Source: Haloarcula mannanilytica (GTDB lineage Archaea; Halobacteriota; Halobacteria; Halobacteriales; Haloarculaceae). Taken from it: a DNA stretch of 64,000 nucleotides. Position 1 is the stretch's first letter. The number at the start of each line of letters is the position of its first letter. Below are positions 25,457-35,144 of the stretch, in pieces. The notes beneath the pieces were generated by a model. That model was not told the DNA's origin. It did no database searches and saw nothing but the letters and a program-made list of their open reading frames with translations. The DNA lies in NCBI RefSeq assembly GCF_005406125.1, contig NZ_BIXZ01000003.1:186001-250000 (forward strand). The letters run 5' to 3'. The position numbers were made by a program, and so were the translations under genes.

Positions 25457-26056
25457 CTACTCAGCGAGCAAGCAGTTCTTGATATACCGCTGAAACTCGG
25501 TTCTCACATCGTCAATGGTTTTCTCGTCGCTGGTAATCCGTTCTGCCTGAATACCGATTAACACCGTCTGGAACAGCGCGGCTGTCTGGGATGGGTCTTC
25601 GACAGCAAATGCGCCTGCATCAACACCCGCTTGGATGACACGAGCAATCTGTTTTCGAATAAAGTCATCACTCCTGCGAAAGAGGCGGTTGTAATCATTG
25701 TTGTGTGCTGCTTGCGCACGTAGTTCAATGACAGCCTGCGAAAACTCGATATCGCTGTTGCTGCTGGTGCCAAATATTTCGTCAACGATTATCTCGATAT
25801 ACTCCTCTGGGGACTGGTTGGGTAGTGGGACCTGATTTTCGACCTGTTCCAGCATATAATCCAGAAGATCTACCAACAGCTCATCTTTATCATCGTAGTG
25901 ATGATATATCAGTGACTGACTCTTCCCGAATTCATCACCTATCTTTGAAATAGTCAGATCCGCGTACCCGTGCCGACGTAATGCGTAGAATGTAGCTTCA
26001 AGGATTTCCTCGCGGGTCCCGTCTGGATTCTGAAAAAAGGATATATTGTTAGTCAT
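25457..26056 (-). CDS. TetR/AcrR family repressor (first of two around the exporter)
   Basis: The 199-residue regulator has an N-terminal helix-turn-helix (REEILEATFYALRRHGYADLTISKIGDEFGKSQSLIYHHYDDKDELL) typical of TetR. The C-terminal ligand domain is helical, with no recognisable ligand motif. It is transcribed away from the COG1361/MMPL genes, sharing the 490-base spacer 26057-26548. A second, related TetR lies directly downstream of the exporter at 31137. Both probably control the efflux genes in response to a hydrophobic ligand. Confidence 0.9.
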   Translation of the reverse strand: MTNNISFFQNPDGTREEILEATFYALRRHGYADLTISKIGDEFGKSQSLIYHHYDDKDELLVDLLDYMLEQVENQVPLPNQSPEEYIEIIVDEIFGTSSNSDIEFSQAVIELRAQAAHNNDYNRLFRRSDDFIRKQIARVIQAGVDAGAFAVEDPSQTAALFQTVLIGIQAERITSDEKTIDDVRTEFQRYIKNCLLAE

Positions 26057-26548
26057 CTTTACGTCGTCCGTTTCGTGCTTGTCTGGTACGGTTCAAATGG
26101 CTCACGGTTTTACTGTTTCTTTTTGTAAGTAACGGGAGTAACTTGAGTTAAGTTTTCTACCATTGAATTGCACAACGAGTTCAGGTCGCTATATTATTGA
26201 CTATACATTCAATATCCTTAAATATACTGTCACCCCTCCGTTCTAACGATCGCATTAAACCGTCTCATACTTCTCTATGAGGCATAATCCGATTCACCCT
26301 GAAGCTTAACGCGTTATAGAGTTGGAGATCAGTAGAATCCGTATTAAAATCAATTGATAGCGGAATCGATATCGGGTAGTAGTTGTTTGATCAAGCAACT
26401 GTCTCCATCTGCCTTCCGAACGATACGAAAGCACTATACGTGATTGAATGTTTAGTCAACAGCAAGGAAATGAGGACCGAGAAACGAAGAATTACAGAGT
26501 TGTTTATGGCTACCAAAGAGAGCCGGCTTGAATGGAACCGCTAATATC
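26057..26548. promoter_or_regulatory. AT-rich divergent regulatory spacer
   Basis: Nearly 500 bases separate the TetR start from the exporter operon start, with no plausible gene. AT-rich tracts such as GTTTATGG near 26502 could be the exporter promoter, about 45 bases upstream of ATG 26549. I could not identify a convincing palindromic TetR operator by eye. Confidence 0.4.
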
Positions 26549-28483
26549 ATGGTCTCTACATCCTACAAACTGTTACTCCTGGCTGTAATCGGGATCACCG
26601 TAACCAGCGGGACGGCGACTGCGATAGTCGTTGGAAGTCCCGATATCGATGCAACACTGGAAGACGACAATGTTTCTCCAGGCGAGCAAAAAACCATAGA
26701 AATTTCACTGGTCAACAGCGGCGATCTTGAAAGCGGCTCCGCCCAAAACCCGGCGTTGAACAGCGACGTAACAACGGCGAAGGGGCTTACTGTGTCATTC
26801 AAACCTGGTGACGCGCCGATTTCGGTCAAAAACTCGAAACGAAGCCTTGGGACGCTACAAGTGGGTCCGAAGACGACAGTCCCGTTTGATATTAGCGTTG
26901 ACGAAGGCGCTAGTTCCGGCACGTACGAGGCACGACTGAAACTCAATTATGAGTATGCGAGTTATATTTCTGAAAGGACGGGATCACAAGTCGAAAACGA
27001 GGAAACCCGAACTGTCGACATCGAGATCGACGTTACCGATGATGCCACATTCAATGTGACTGATATTGATTCGGAGGCACGTGTTGACTCTACAGGCACG
27101 GTGGCAGTGAGCGTCGAAAATACCGGAGGGAGCGCCGCACGGAACGCTGCGGTCACACTGGAATCACAGAACCAAGATCTCACAATGAGCGGTGGCGATG
27201 CCACTTCGCGATTTGTTGATAAGTGGGAACCGGGAGAGGTCCGGACGTTCAACTACCGTGTGAGTTCTTCTGAAGCCGCGGAACCTGAACCGTATGGGTT
27301 TGCATTGTCCGTTGGATTTGATAAAGAGAATGGCCTCCGAACGCAATCCGTATCACAATCTGTCGCAGTCGCACCTGATCCTCAACAGCAGTTCTCGGTC
27401 GTCAATTCAAGCAGTTCTGTCGCCGTCAGTAACACAGGCACGTATGAGGTCCAACTCCGCAACACGGGCCCGTTGACTGTTGAGGATGCATCTGTTACGT
27501 TTACTTCACAGAACGCAGATATAACGTTTGGACAGAGCTCTTCCACAACCGCATACGTGGGAGCATGGGAACCGGGCGAAGTCCGGACTGTCCGGGTCGA
27601 TACAACGGCGAGCCCCGATGCCGAGGACCGAAGCTACGCGCTGTCAGCCAGCGTGCAGTATGAGGATCAGGAAGGCGATACCAGCACGTATGATGATGTG
27701 CAGTTAAGCCTCAGTCCTGCGCCGGAACAGAACTTCGACGTGTCCAACGTCGAAACGTCGCTGCAAGCCGGTGAAGACGGATCACTGAGTGCAATCATCA
27801 CAAACACTGGGACGCGTGACGTTGAGAACGTCGTCATCACATGGGAAAGTCAGCAGTCGACACTGTCGACGAAAGAGACACAGTACGCTGTTGGAAATCT
27901 TGCAGCGGGCGAATCAGCCAACTTCAGCTTTGGCGTTGATGTGTCCAACAGCGCAGAGGCGGGTGCTCGACAGTTTGACTTCGGCGTGAGCTACCGCGAC
28001 GATAACGGCGACAGGGTCGAAGCGGACACACTTGAGGTCCGTTCACGGGTGGCTGGCAGTCAGGACGAATTCGACATCGAAATACAGAACTCGACGCTCA
28101 GTGTGGGACAAGACCGGTCAATCACGTTTACGATAACCAACACAAAGGACACCACGCTGAGAAGCATTGAGGGTAAGGCGTTCGTCAATGATCCGCTCAG
28201 CAGTAGTGACGACGAAACGTTCATCGCTGAACTGGAACCCGGAGAGTCGGAAACGGTCTCCGTCCAGCTTTCGGCGGGAAGCGATGCGCTGGAGAAGACG
28301 TATCCGCTCAATCTAGACTTCCAGTATGAAACGCCTGATGGTGAAAAACGAGTTTCTGACACCTACAGTCTCCCAATAGATGTCTCGGACCAGTCCGAAA
28401 GCGGGGGGACGCCGCTGTGGTTGGTTGGTGGCATTGGGCTCCTGGTAGTCGTTGGCGGCATCGTCTGGTACAGGCGACAGTAA
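26549..28483 (+). CDS. COG1361-type secreted membrane-anchored protein with repeated Ig-like domains
   Basis: The 644-residue protein has a Sec signal peptide (KLLLLAVIGITVTSGTATA), about five repeated beta domains of roughly 110 residues, and a single C-terminal membrane helix (PLWLVGGIGLLVVVGGIVWYRRQ). Each repeat ends in a motif like WEPGEVRTxxxxVxxSxxAEP followed by Y.....V.Y.D, the NEW3/CARDB-like pattern. It lies 27 bases upstream of an MMPL exporter and probably acts as its extracellular accessory component. Start ATG 26549 puts the signal peptide directly at the N-terminus. Mucin-like threonine/serine richness between repeats suggests glycosylation. Confidence 0.85.
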   Translation: MVSTSYKLLLLAVIGITVTSGTATAIVVGSPDIDATLEDDNVSPGEQKTIEISLVNSGDLESGSAQNPALNSDVTTAKGLTVSFKPGDAPISVKNSKRSLGTLQVGPKTTVPFDISVDEGASSGTYEARLKLNYEYASYISERTGSQVENEETRTVDIEIDVTDDATFNVTDIDSEARVDSTGTVAVSVENTGGSAARNAAVTLESQNQDLTMSGGDATSRFVDKWEPGEVRTFNYRVSSSEAAEPEPYGFALSVGFDKENGLRTQSVSQSVAVAPDPQQQFSVVNSSSSVAVSNTGTYEVQLRNTGPLTVEDASVTFTSQNADITFGQSSSTTAYVGAWEPGEVRTVRVDTTASPDAEDRSYALSASVQYEDQEGDTSTYDDVQLSLSPAPEQNFDVSNVETSLQAGEDGSLSAIITNTGTRDVENVVITWESQQSTLSTKETQYAVGNLAAGESANFSFGVDVSNSAEAGARQFDFGVSYRDDNGDRVEADTLEVRSRVAGSQDEFDIEIQNSTLSVGQDRSITFTITNTKDTTLRSIEGKAFVNDPLSSSDDETFIAELEPGESETVSVQLSAGSDALEKTYPLNLDFQYETPDGEKRVSDTYSLPIDVSDQSESGGTPLWLVGGIGLLVVVGGIVWYRRQ

Positions 28484-28510
28484 CCGTCCGAGGCTAACAT
28501 CTATGTCACA

Positions 28511-31003
28511 ATGCTAGATTATCAGAAATACATAGACATACTAGACGATTGGATTGTCACCCGTGACAAGACAGTCGTCGCTGTGTTCATCGTCACGACC
28601 CTCATTCTGTCGGCTGGTTTCGGGATGACCGCGACTGACTCGGGGACATCACAGTTCACTGAGGGCGTTCCCGCACAGGAAGCGTTCGACGAGGTCAACG
28701 ACAACTTCGAGCGCGAACCGTTCGGTGAAGGTACCGGTTCCACGACGCTTATTCAAAAGGACCAGAACGTCCTGTCGAAGCCGGCTATCCTCAACATGCT
28801 GAAAGCCCAAAACCGGCTTACACAGCGCGAATCACAGGACGTTGTCGGAACGACGAGTGTCGCACAGGCCGTCGCTCAGACGCTGGACCCGGACGCAGAG
28901 ACACTGCCTGAACAGATCGATGCCGTCGAAGCAGCCTCACAGACAGAGGTTAAATCCGCCACCCGAACGACGCTTGAGCAGCAGCCGTCAATCGCAGGAC
29001 TTCTCAGCAACGACCTGAACCGAGAGGAGCCGTCGGCATCTGCAACACTGACGACTGTAACACATGAAGTTTCAGGCGTCTCAAGCAGTGCTGGGACAGA
29101 GGGGTCATCACCACTGACGCCTATTCAACAAGAAGCGGAGTTCATTGTCAGTTCAGTTGACGGTGACATCTCTGTGTTCGGCAGTGGACTCATTTCTGCT
29201 GAGTTGAACAGTGTCATCTCCGATTCGCTGGGACTCGTCGTCCCCGCTGCTGTTGTCCTGATTCTGTTCTTCCTCATTATCGCATACCGGGATCCATTTG
29301 ATCTGTTAATTGGTTTGGTCTCCCTTGCGATGGCGATTATCTGGACATTCGGGTTCATGGGGTGGGCCGGGATCCCCTTCACGCAGATGTTGATCACAGT
29401 CCCACCGTTGCTCCTTGCCATTGGGATCGATTTCGGGATTCACGCTGTGAACAGATACCGCGAAGAACGGGTCGATGGCATCGAACCAACGTCTGCAATG
29501 CGGACCGCAACCGACCAGTTGCTCCCCGCGTTTTTCATTGTGACAGGAACGACTGTCCTGGGATTCGCCGCAAACGGGACCAGCCAACTCGGCCCGATCC
29601 GTGATCTCGGGTTCGTAGCCAGCGTCGGAATCATATTCACGTTCCTCATCTTCGGCATCTTCCTCCCGTCGTTGAAGCACTTCATGGACCGACAGCGTGA
29701 GCGATACACCCTCCCCGAATTCAGTATCGCTCCGATCGGGTCTGAGGACTCCGCAGTCGGGAAGTCGCTAACTGTCGGTGTTTCAATCGCTCGTAAAACT
29801 CCGTACATCTTCTTTGCCCTCGTGCTGGTGTCTACGGCAGCTATGGGGGCGTATGGAACAGGGATTGATACCCGGTTCACTACTGAAGACTTTCTCCCAC
29901 CGGAGGAAAATCCCGGATACGTTGAGGTTCTGCCGGAAGCTGTGGCTCCAAGCGAGTACACAGTCACGAAACAGATTAATTATCTTGAAGACACGTTTGA
30001 GAGCGGTGAGAGTGACACAGTAACAATATATGTTGAAGGGTCGTTTCAGGACGGAACAGCGTTAGAGGAGATCCACCGGGCAAATCAGGACCCACCCGAC
30101 TCCTTTGTTACAGCCGGCGGGAGTGCAGATACGACAAGTATTCTCACCGTAATTAACCAGTATGAGCGTGCTTCGCCGGAATTCCGTCAACTCGTCGCGA
30201 AGAACGACCAGAACGGTAACGGCGTGCCCGACCAGAATCTCCCGACCATCTACAACGCGTTGTATGACTCACCGTACGGTGACCGGGCGGAATCGTACAT
30301 GACTGATGACTACGCGCGAACGCGCATCGTGTACTCCGTCGAGTCCGATGCGAGTCAACAGGAAGTGACAGATGATACGAGAGCCGTCGCGGATGAGTTC
30401 CGGATGGAGGCGACTGCGACCGGCAGTGTTGTAGTATTGAAAGCCGTCTCGGACGTAATCGCAGAATCGGCGTACATAAGCCTGGCTCTCGCAATTCTTG
30501 CGTCTGCAGCGTTCCTGTTTTTCGCCTACTGGCTACTTGAACGTCGTCCCGGACTGGGCGCTGCGAATCTCGTGCCGATACTGCTCACTATTGCCGCCTT
30601 GGCTGCGACAATGCGGTATCTGGATATCCCATTCAACGTCCTCACCGGAACGACGTTATCGATTGGAATCGGGCTCGGTATCGATTACTCCGCCCACCTT
30701 GTGCATCGGTTCTCCGAAGAGTACCGCGGCGACACCGGCTTGCTTGAAGCAATCGACATCAGCGTCCGGGGAACAGGTGGTGCACTGGCGGGCAGCATGG
30801 TCACCACAACATCCGGAACTGGAGTGCTCGTCCTCGCCGTTGTTCCGATCCTGGGCCAGTTTGGATTGCTGATTGCCGTCAGCGTTCTTTATTCGTTCAT
30901 CGCGTCCATACTGGTCCTCCCGACATCGATTGTCATCTGGGACCACAGTCGGAACACGCTCGAGACACTCCTTTCGTCGCGTTCAACAGGGGGTCCGTAT
31001 TAA
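28511..31003 (+). CDS. RND superfamily (MMPL/HAE3-type) exporter
   Basis: The 830-residue protein has an RND layout: helix 1 near residue 25, a long extracellular loop, a bundle of five helices (about 235-390) starting with GLVVPAAVVLILFFLIIAYRDPF, then a second half with another loop and bundle. GIDFGIHAVNRYREE and GIGLGIDYSAHLVHRF are the repeated helix 4 signatures of MMPL/sterol-sensing-like transporters. It uses the ion gradient to export lipids or hydrophobic compounds. The upstream COG1361 gene and flanking TetR genes suggest an inducible efflux or lipid-export system. Confidence 0.9.
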   Translation: MLDYQKYIDILDDWIVTRDKTVVAVFIVTTLILSAGFGMTATDSGTSQFTEGVPAQEAFDEVNDNFEREPFGEGTGSTTLIQKDQNVLSKPAILNMLKAQNRLTQRESQDVVGTTSVAQAVAQTLDPDAETLPEQIDAVEAASQTEVKSATRTTLEQQPSIAGLLSNDLNREEPSASATLTTVTHEVSGVSSSAGTEGSSPLTPIQQEAEFIVSSVDGDISVFGSGLISAELNSVISDSLGLVVPAAVVLILFFLIIAYRDPFDLLIGLVSLAMAIIWTFGFMGWAGIPFTQMLITVPPLLLAIGIDFGIHAVNRYREERVDGIEPTSAMRTATDQLLPAFFIVTGTTVLGFAANGTSQLGPIRDLGFVASVGIIFTFLIFGIFLPSLKHFMDRQRERYTLPEFSIAPIGSEDSAVGKSLTVGVSIARKTPYIFFALVLVSTAAMGAYGTGIDTRFTTEDFLPPEENPGYVEVLPEAVAPSEYTVTKQINYLEDTFESGESDTVTIYVEGSFQDGTALEEIHRANQDPPDSFVTAGGSADTTSILTVINQYERASPEFRQLVAKNDQNGNGVPDQNLPTIYNALYDSPYGDRAESYMTDDYARTRIVYSVESDASQQEVTDDTRAVADEFRMEATATGSVVVLKAVSDVIAESAYISLALAILASAAFLFFAYWLLERRPGLGAANLVPILLTIAALAATMRYLDIPFNVLTGTTLSIGIGLGIDYSAHLVHRFSEEYRGDTGLLEAIDISVRGTGGALAGSMVTTTSGTGVLVLAVVPILGQFGLLIAVSVLYSFIASILVLPTSIVIWDHSRNTLETLLSSRSTGGPY

Positions 31004-31136
31004 TGGGTACCCCTCTCCCCATACTCGTGGCCCGTTACGACCAAATCAACTGGTCCAGTTCTGGCCCGAACCATGTCCAGTCCGAGGCAACCGAGTTGCG
31101 CTGGCAACGTAGCCACAACATGGGTAGGCTGTTCAC

Positions 31137-31733
31137 ATGACTGAAAATAGTGACACCCTGGGTGCCACTGAGAAAGAAATCATGTATGCAACGCACCACG
31201 CAATGGTTAAGAGTGGATACGCTGAACTCTCGATATCACGTATTTCGGACGAACTCGACAAGGCTAAATCGACGATATATCACTACTACGACTCAAAAGA
31301 CGCTCTCCTCCTTGATTTTCTTAGGTTTTCTATCGACCGATTCGAATCGACAGTCAATACGACCATCGGCGCCCATCCGAAAGGCGACCTTGACCACATC
31401 ATACTGACACTCCTCCCGTGCCAGCTAAAAAAGGAGAAACGCCAACTTCACTGCGTCTTGGTCAATATTATGCCGCACGCGCTGGACCAGGAGGCGTTCC
31501 GCGAGCAGTTCACCGAGATCGACAACCGACTCAAAACAATCATCGAAAAAACCGTCCGCCGGGGGGTCCGCACAAACGTCTTTCGGGACGTTGATCCGGC
31601 ACAAGCAGCCGAGCACATCCTGGCGGTGATCAAAGGGGCCATGTGTACCCGTCTCACAACAAACCGTGAAGCCGCAACAGCACGAGCAAGGACTTCTCTG
31701 TTCTCTTATATTGACTCGCATTTGATGGCATAA
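31137..31733 (+). CDS. TetR/AcrR family repressor (second)
   Basis: The 198-residue protein has the TetR DNA-binding region (EKEIMYATHHAMVKSGYAELSISRISDELDKAKSTIYHYYDSKDALLLDFL), clearly related to the regulator at 25457. It lies about 130 bases downstream of the MMPL gene on the same strand, so it may be co-transcribed or autonomously expressed. The spacer contains no other gene. Its C-terminal domain includes QAAEHILAVIKGAMCTRLTTNREAA, the typical dimer helices. Ligand unknown. Confidence 0.88.
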   Translation: MTENSDTLGATEKEIMYATHHAMVKSGYAELSISRISDELDKAKSTIYHYYDSKDALLLDFLRFSIDRFESTVNTTIGAHPKGDLDHIILTLLPCQLKKEKRQLHCVLVNIMPHALDQEAFREQFTEIDNRLKTIIEKTVRRGVRTNVFRDVDPAQAAEHILAVIKGAMCTRLTTNREAATARARTSLFSYIDSHLMA

Positions 31734-31758
31734 CACCTCTTAATACGATAAACACGTT

Positions 31759-31914
31759 GTGGCGACACCTGAGCGAGACAGTGATACTCTCTTTTTGCTG
31801 ACTTGCGGGCGTGTTCTGTACTGGGGTGCGGTAATTGCGGGTGTCCTCATCAGGCGGCACCACTGGCGACACCAACTAACAGACTCTCAAAAAGCGGATT
31901 CACAGAACGATTAG
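31759..31914 (+). CDS. Possible small membrane peptide
   Basis: A 51-codon frame from GTG 31759 encodes one hydrophobic segment (VLYWGAVIAGVLI) between polar ends. It lies just behind the second TetR gene. No homologue is recognised and the start is weak, so this may be chance. Confidence 0.2.
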   Translation: MATPERDSDTLFLLTCGRVLYWGAVIAGVLIRRHHWRHQLTDSQKADSQND

Positions 31915-32023
31915 GCTCTATTGAGATCTATTGTTTCGACACCTGTCCGTGGGAAACAGCTTTTAGATAGGTCTGAGAACTTACCCTAACTGCTTAGTGA
32001 TATCGTATCGAATTTTACGTGAG

Positions 32024-32197
32024 ATGCCAAAGCCTGATAGTACGGTCCTTGTGGTTTTTTCTGTAATCGCCCTATTCGCTGTTCTTCTAATGGTAGAGAA
32101 TGGTGATGTCGTTCAGGGACTGCTTTGGACAGGTATCTCTACAATCCTTTTCTGGGGACTCTGGAAGCATAAGAACGGTGAGTTGGTCAAACAGTAG
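32024..32197 (+). CDS. Small two-helix membrane protein
   Basis: The 57-residue product MPKPDSTVLVVFSVIALF... has two hydrophobic segments joined by ENGDVVQG and a polar tail (KHKNGELVKQ). This is a common layout for short haloarchaeal membrane proteins of unknown role. ATG 32024 is preferred to an upstream start at 31997 because it puts a short charged end before the first helix. It stands alone between the second TetR gene and the convergent enolase-superfamily gene. Confidence 0.45.
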   Translation: MPKPDSTVLVVFSVIALFAVLLMVENGDVVQGLLWTGISTILFWGLWKHKNGELVKQ

Positions 32198-32301
32198 GCA
32201 CGCTACACTGAGCGATTTACTGTCGATGCTTCCGGCTGTTCACTATAAACTGTCGTAGTTCAGTGGAAATAGTGCGTTGTAAGAACACATCGATTGTCGA
32301 T

Positions 32302-33750
32302 TCAGGTGTGTAACTGGTCGATCCACTCATCGATTGAGGTGAATTGGCCGCTATCGAACGTGGTTCCGACACCGAACGGTGCGTCGACGACTGAGGTCAA
32401 GTCGATTTTACCGCCCTGCACGTCAAGCGTCGGAAATCCTTCCTCGTGGCGGCGGTACAGGTCACCATGGGCCTCAAGAACCTCGTGTTGTACCGATTCG
32501 GGGAACGCGTCGAGGCCGCGGAAGTAGTGGTGGCCGTTTCGCTCGACGTGGTCGGCGCCGATGGTCGCCGTCACCGCAAGGTCCTGTAGGAGTTCTACCG
32601 GACCCACAGTTGTCAGATCCTCGGCGCTCAATACGTATTGCTGATCCGTGTCGGTGCGGTTGCGATGAGCGATCAGACAGGCGTTGACCACGCCCTTGAA
32701 AACGCCCTTGCAGTTCTTGTGACTCGTTCCGGCGTACCCGTACTCAAGTGCCGTCCCAGCACTGTCGATCCGGCCGTCTGACTCGTCGATAATGATCGGC
32801 GGCGCGTCGTCCCACCGTTCGAGGACGCCCTTCGTCGCGGACGTGAACGCGTCATCGCGGGCAAGGGGTTGTTCGACGTAGGTAAGTCGTTCGAAGAGAG
32901 CCGCAAGGGCGGGCTCGTCCGTGTGGGACATCCACTGGCGTTTGAACTCCCTGACAGACTCGTAGCCTTCGTTGGCGTCAACGGTACACCGGTATTCCGT
33001 AACGCCAAGATCAGCCAGGAGTTCGGCGATGTCCACGAGACGCTCGCGATCCCGCTCTAGGTCCGCGGAGAGCTTGATTTTGAAGTGGTTCACATCGTCC
33101 CGGCGGACGTACTCCGCGAGCGTCTGCGGGAGGCCGTCAGCAAGGCGGGATCCGGGAGTAGGGTCGTTGTCGGTCAGGGGGTCTTCCTGGCCGACAGTGT
33201 GGCGTATCGCAGTGGAAGTAAGCGGTTCCGCCGGCAAGAGGTCGGCAGGTTCGTACGTGGAGAGTTCCTCGTAGATACACCCCAGGTCAATGCCGAGTAC
33301 GTTCTTCCTGACCGCAGCCGCGAACGTTGTGTCCTTCCGCCGGCAGACGGCATCGATCAGGGCTTGCTCGACGAGGCTGACCCCGTAGGACCAGAGGAGG
33401 GGCGGGTGGTCCGTTTCGCTTGCCCACTCTCGCTGGCGTTCGTACAGCGACCACCAGCAGGCGAAGGCGGTCGGCGCTGGCTCCAGCGCTCGTGCGTGAT
33501 CCATACCGGCCCGGAACACCTCGATCATGTTGGTCAGGCCCGTGACGAGGCGCATGTCCGGGTCCTTGTAGAACCATCCGGGGATCAGCCCTCCCATCGC
33601 GGTCCCGCTTTGAGTCTCGCCGTCGATCTCGGCCGTTATCCGGAGGAAAACCTTCGGAATCTCGGTAACTTCGACGTTGCCGAAGTGAAACGGCATCCGG
33701 GTTTCAAGATCGAAGACGCGCAGCTCCGTTTCAGTAACTGAGACTGTCAT
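32302..33750 (-). CDS. Enolase superfamily enzyme (mandelate racemase/muconate lactonizing-like)
   Basis: The 482-residue protein shows the enolase-superfamily barrel: HFKIKLS (K-x-K catalytic lysine), CTVDANEGY (first metal Asp), YVEQPLAR (metal Glu) and IIIDESDG (third metal ligand), followed by GTSHKNCKGVFKG, where a lysine stands on strand six. Such enzymes abstract a proton alpha to a carboxylate for racemisation, dehydration or cycloisomerisation. It is longer than usual (about 370-400) because of an insert near residues 150-215. Two Gfo/Idh/MocA genes and an importer nearby suggest a sugar-acid or aromatic-acid substrate. Confidence 0.8.
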   Translation of the reverse strand: MTVSVTETELRVFDLETRMPFHFGNVEVTEIPKVFLRITAEIDGETQSGTAMGGLIPGWFYKDPDMRLVTGLTNMIEVFRAGMDHARALEPAPTAFACWWSLYERQREWASETDHPPLLWSYGVSLVEQALIDAVCRRKDTTFAAAVRKNVLGIDLGCIYEELSTYEPADLLPAEPLTSTAIRHTVGQEDPLTDNDPTPGSRLADGLPQTLAEYVRRDDVNHFKIKLSADLERDRERLVDIAELLADLGVTEYRCTVDANEGYESVREFKRQWMSHTDEPALAALFERLTYVEQPLARDDAFTSATKGVLERWDDAPPIIIDESDGRIDSAGTALEYGYAGTSHKNCKGVFKGVVNACLIAHRNRTDTDQQYVLSAEDLTTVGPVELLQDLAVTATIGADHVERNGHHYFRGLDAFPESVQHEVLEAHGDLYRRHEEGFPTLDVQGGKIDLTSVVDAPFGVGTTFDSGQFTSIDEWIDQLHT

Positions 33751-33830
33751 AGCACGGAAGAGATCCCGAAACAGGTTAGTACTTTCTCCCGGTCTCCGTT
33801 CGTCCGCCTCGCCAGGAGTAACCGCCGCCC

Positions 33831-34979
33831 TCAGAGCTCCAGTTCGGGGACCTCGACGCGTCGGCCCTCGTCCCAGGATCGGTAACTCGCCTCGGTCAGC
33901 TGGACGCCTTTCGCGCCCTCGCGGAAGTTCCAGGGGAACGGTTCGTCAGCGACAACGTGGCGGATATACTTCGCCCACTGCTCTTTGAACGCGTTCTCGA
34001 ACACTTGGTTGTCCGGAACGTCCTCCCAGTCGTCGTAGAAGTCGTGCTCGTTCGGCGTGTCAGGGTTCCACTCCGGCTTGGGGGTATTGGAGTGGTGCTG
34101 GGTCTTGCACTCTCGCAGACCCGCGACCGCACTGCCTTCGGTCCCGTCAACCTGGATCTCGAGCAGGTCGTCCCGGTTGACGCGGACGGTCCACGACGAA
34201 TTGAGCTGTGCAACCACGTCGTCTTCGAGTTCCATGATGGCGTAGGCGGCGTCTTCCGCGGTGGCCTCGTAGGTCTCACCGTTCTCGTCGACGCGCTCGG
34301 GGACGTGTATCTTGCCGAGACAACTGACCGTCTCCACGTCGCCGAAGAGACTCTCGAGTACGTAGCTCCAGTGGGAGAACATGTCGTCGATGATCCCACC
34401 GCCGTCCTCGGCACGGTAGTTCCACGACGGGCGCTGGGCGGGCTGAACGTGGCCCGTAAACACCCAGTAGCCGAACTCGACGCGCACCGAGAGGAGGTCG
34501 CCGAAAAAGCCCTGGTCGATAAGACGCTGGAGCTTCATCAACCCGGGGAGCCAGAGCTTGTCCTGGACGATTCCGTGCTTCACATCACTCTCCTCGGCGG
34601 CCCGGGCCACCTCCATTGCCTCGTCAAGGTCCGTTGCGAGTGGCTTCTCGCAGTAGACGTGCTTGCCAGCGTCGATAGCCTTCAGGAGAGCCTCAGGTCG
34701 ACGCGGTGTGACCTGGGAGTCGAAGTAGATTTCGTCGTCACCGTCCAGTACGGTTTCCAGTTCGGGGTCGACCGCGTACCGGCTGAGATCGTGTTCCTCA
34801 CACAGCGCCTGCAACTTCCGTTCGTTTCGACCGACGAGAATGGGGTCGGGGACGACCCGTTCACCGCCGGGCAGTTCTACGCCGCCCTCCTCGCGTAGCG
34901 CCAGAATCGACCGAATGAGGTGTTGATTCGTTCCCATCCGACCGGTGACGCCATTCATGATGATGCCAACGTCTTGCAT
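33831..34979 (-). CDS. Gfo/Idh/MocA family oxidoreductase (first)
   Basis: The 382-residue protein has an N-terminal Rossmann segment (VGIIMNGVTGRMGTNQHL), the cofactor-adjacent motif GKHVYCEKPLATDLDEA with the conserved EKP lysine, and a C-terminal beta-sheet domain with WNYRAEDGGGIIDDMFSHW (GG.l.D...H). It likely oxidises a sugar, inositol or sugar-acid derivative with NAD(P). The N-terminus lacks the perfect GxGxxG and has GVTGRMG instead, as in some subgroups. ATG 34979 is chosen over a start 15 bases upstream because it places the Rossmann strand at the N-terminus. Confidence 0.88.
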   Translation of the reverse strand: MQDVGIIMNGVTGRMGTNQHLIRSILALREEGGVELPGGERVVPDPILVGRNERKLQALCEEHDLSRYAVDPELETVLDGDDEIYFDSQVTPRRPEALLKAIDAGKHVYCEKPLATDLDEAMEVARAAEESDVKHGIVQDKLWLPGLMKLQRLIDQGFFGDLLSVRVEFGYWVFTGHVQPAQRPSWNYRAEDGGGIIDDMFSHWSYVLESLFGDVETVSCLGKIHVPERVDENGETYEATAEDAAYAIMELEDDVVAQLNSSWTVRVNRDDLLEIQVDGTEGSAVAGLRECKTQHHSNTPKPEWNPDTPNEHDFYDDWEDVPDNQVFENAFKEQWAKYIRHVVADEPFPWNFREGAKGVQLTEASYRSWDEGRRVEVPELEL

Positions 34980-35007
34980 AGCGAACTCCGTCAACGAAAC
35001 GAGGTTT

Positions 35008-35030
35008 CCCGAGTCTTAATAGCGTTTCGG
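35008..35030 (-). promoter_or_regulatory. Promoter of the first oxidoreductase gene
   Basis: On the minus strand CCGAAACGC then TATTAAG gives a BRE-like and TATA-like pair whose centre is about 39 bases before the start at 34979, compatible with a very short leader. Confidence 0.45.
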
Positions 35031-35144
35031 TCACCCACGTTCGCAGGCCAGTCAAGTCATTCGTGGCCCGGTTTCGAACGGTTCGACGCACGAACGGGGT
35101 CCACAACCCGTACTTTCTTGTACTATCTCGACCGAATTTCTGAC

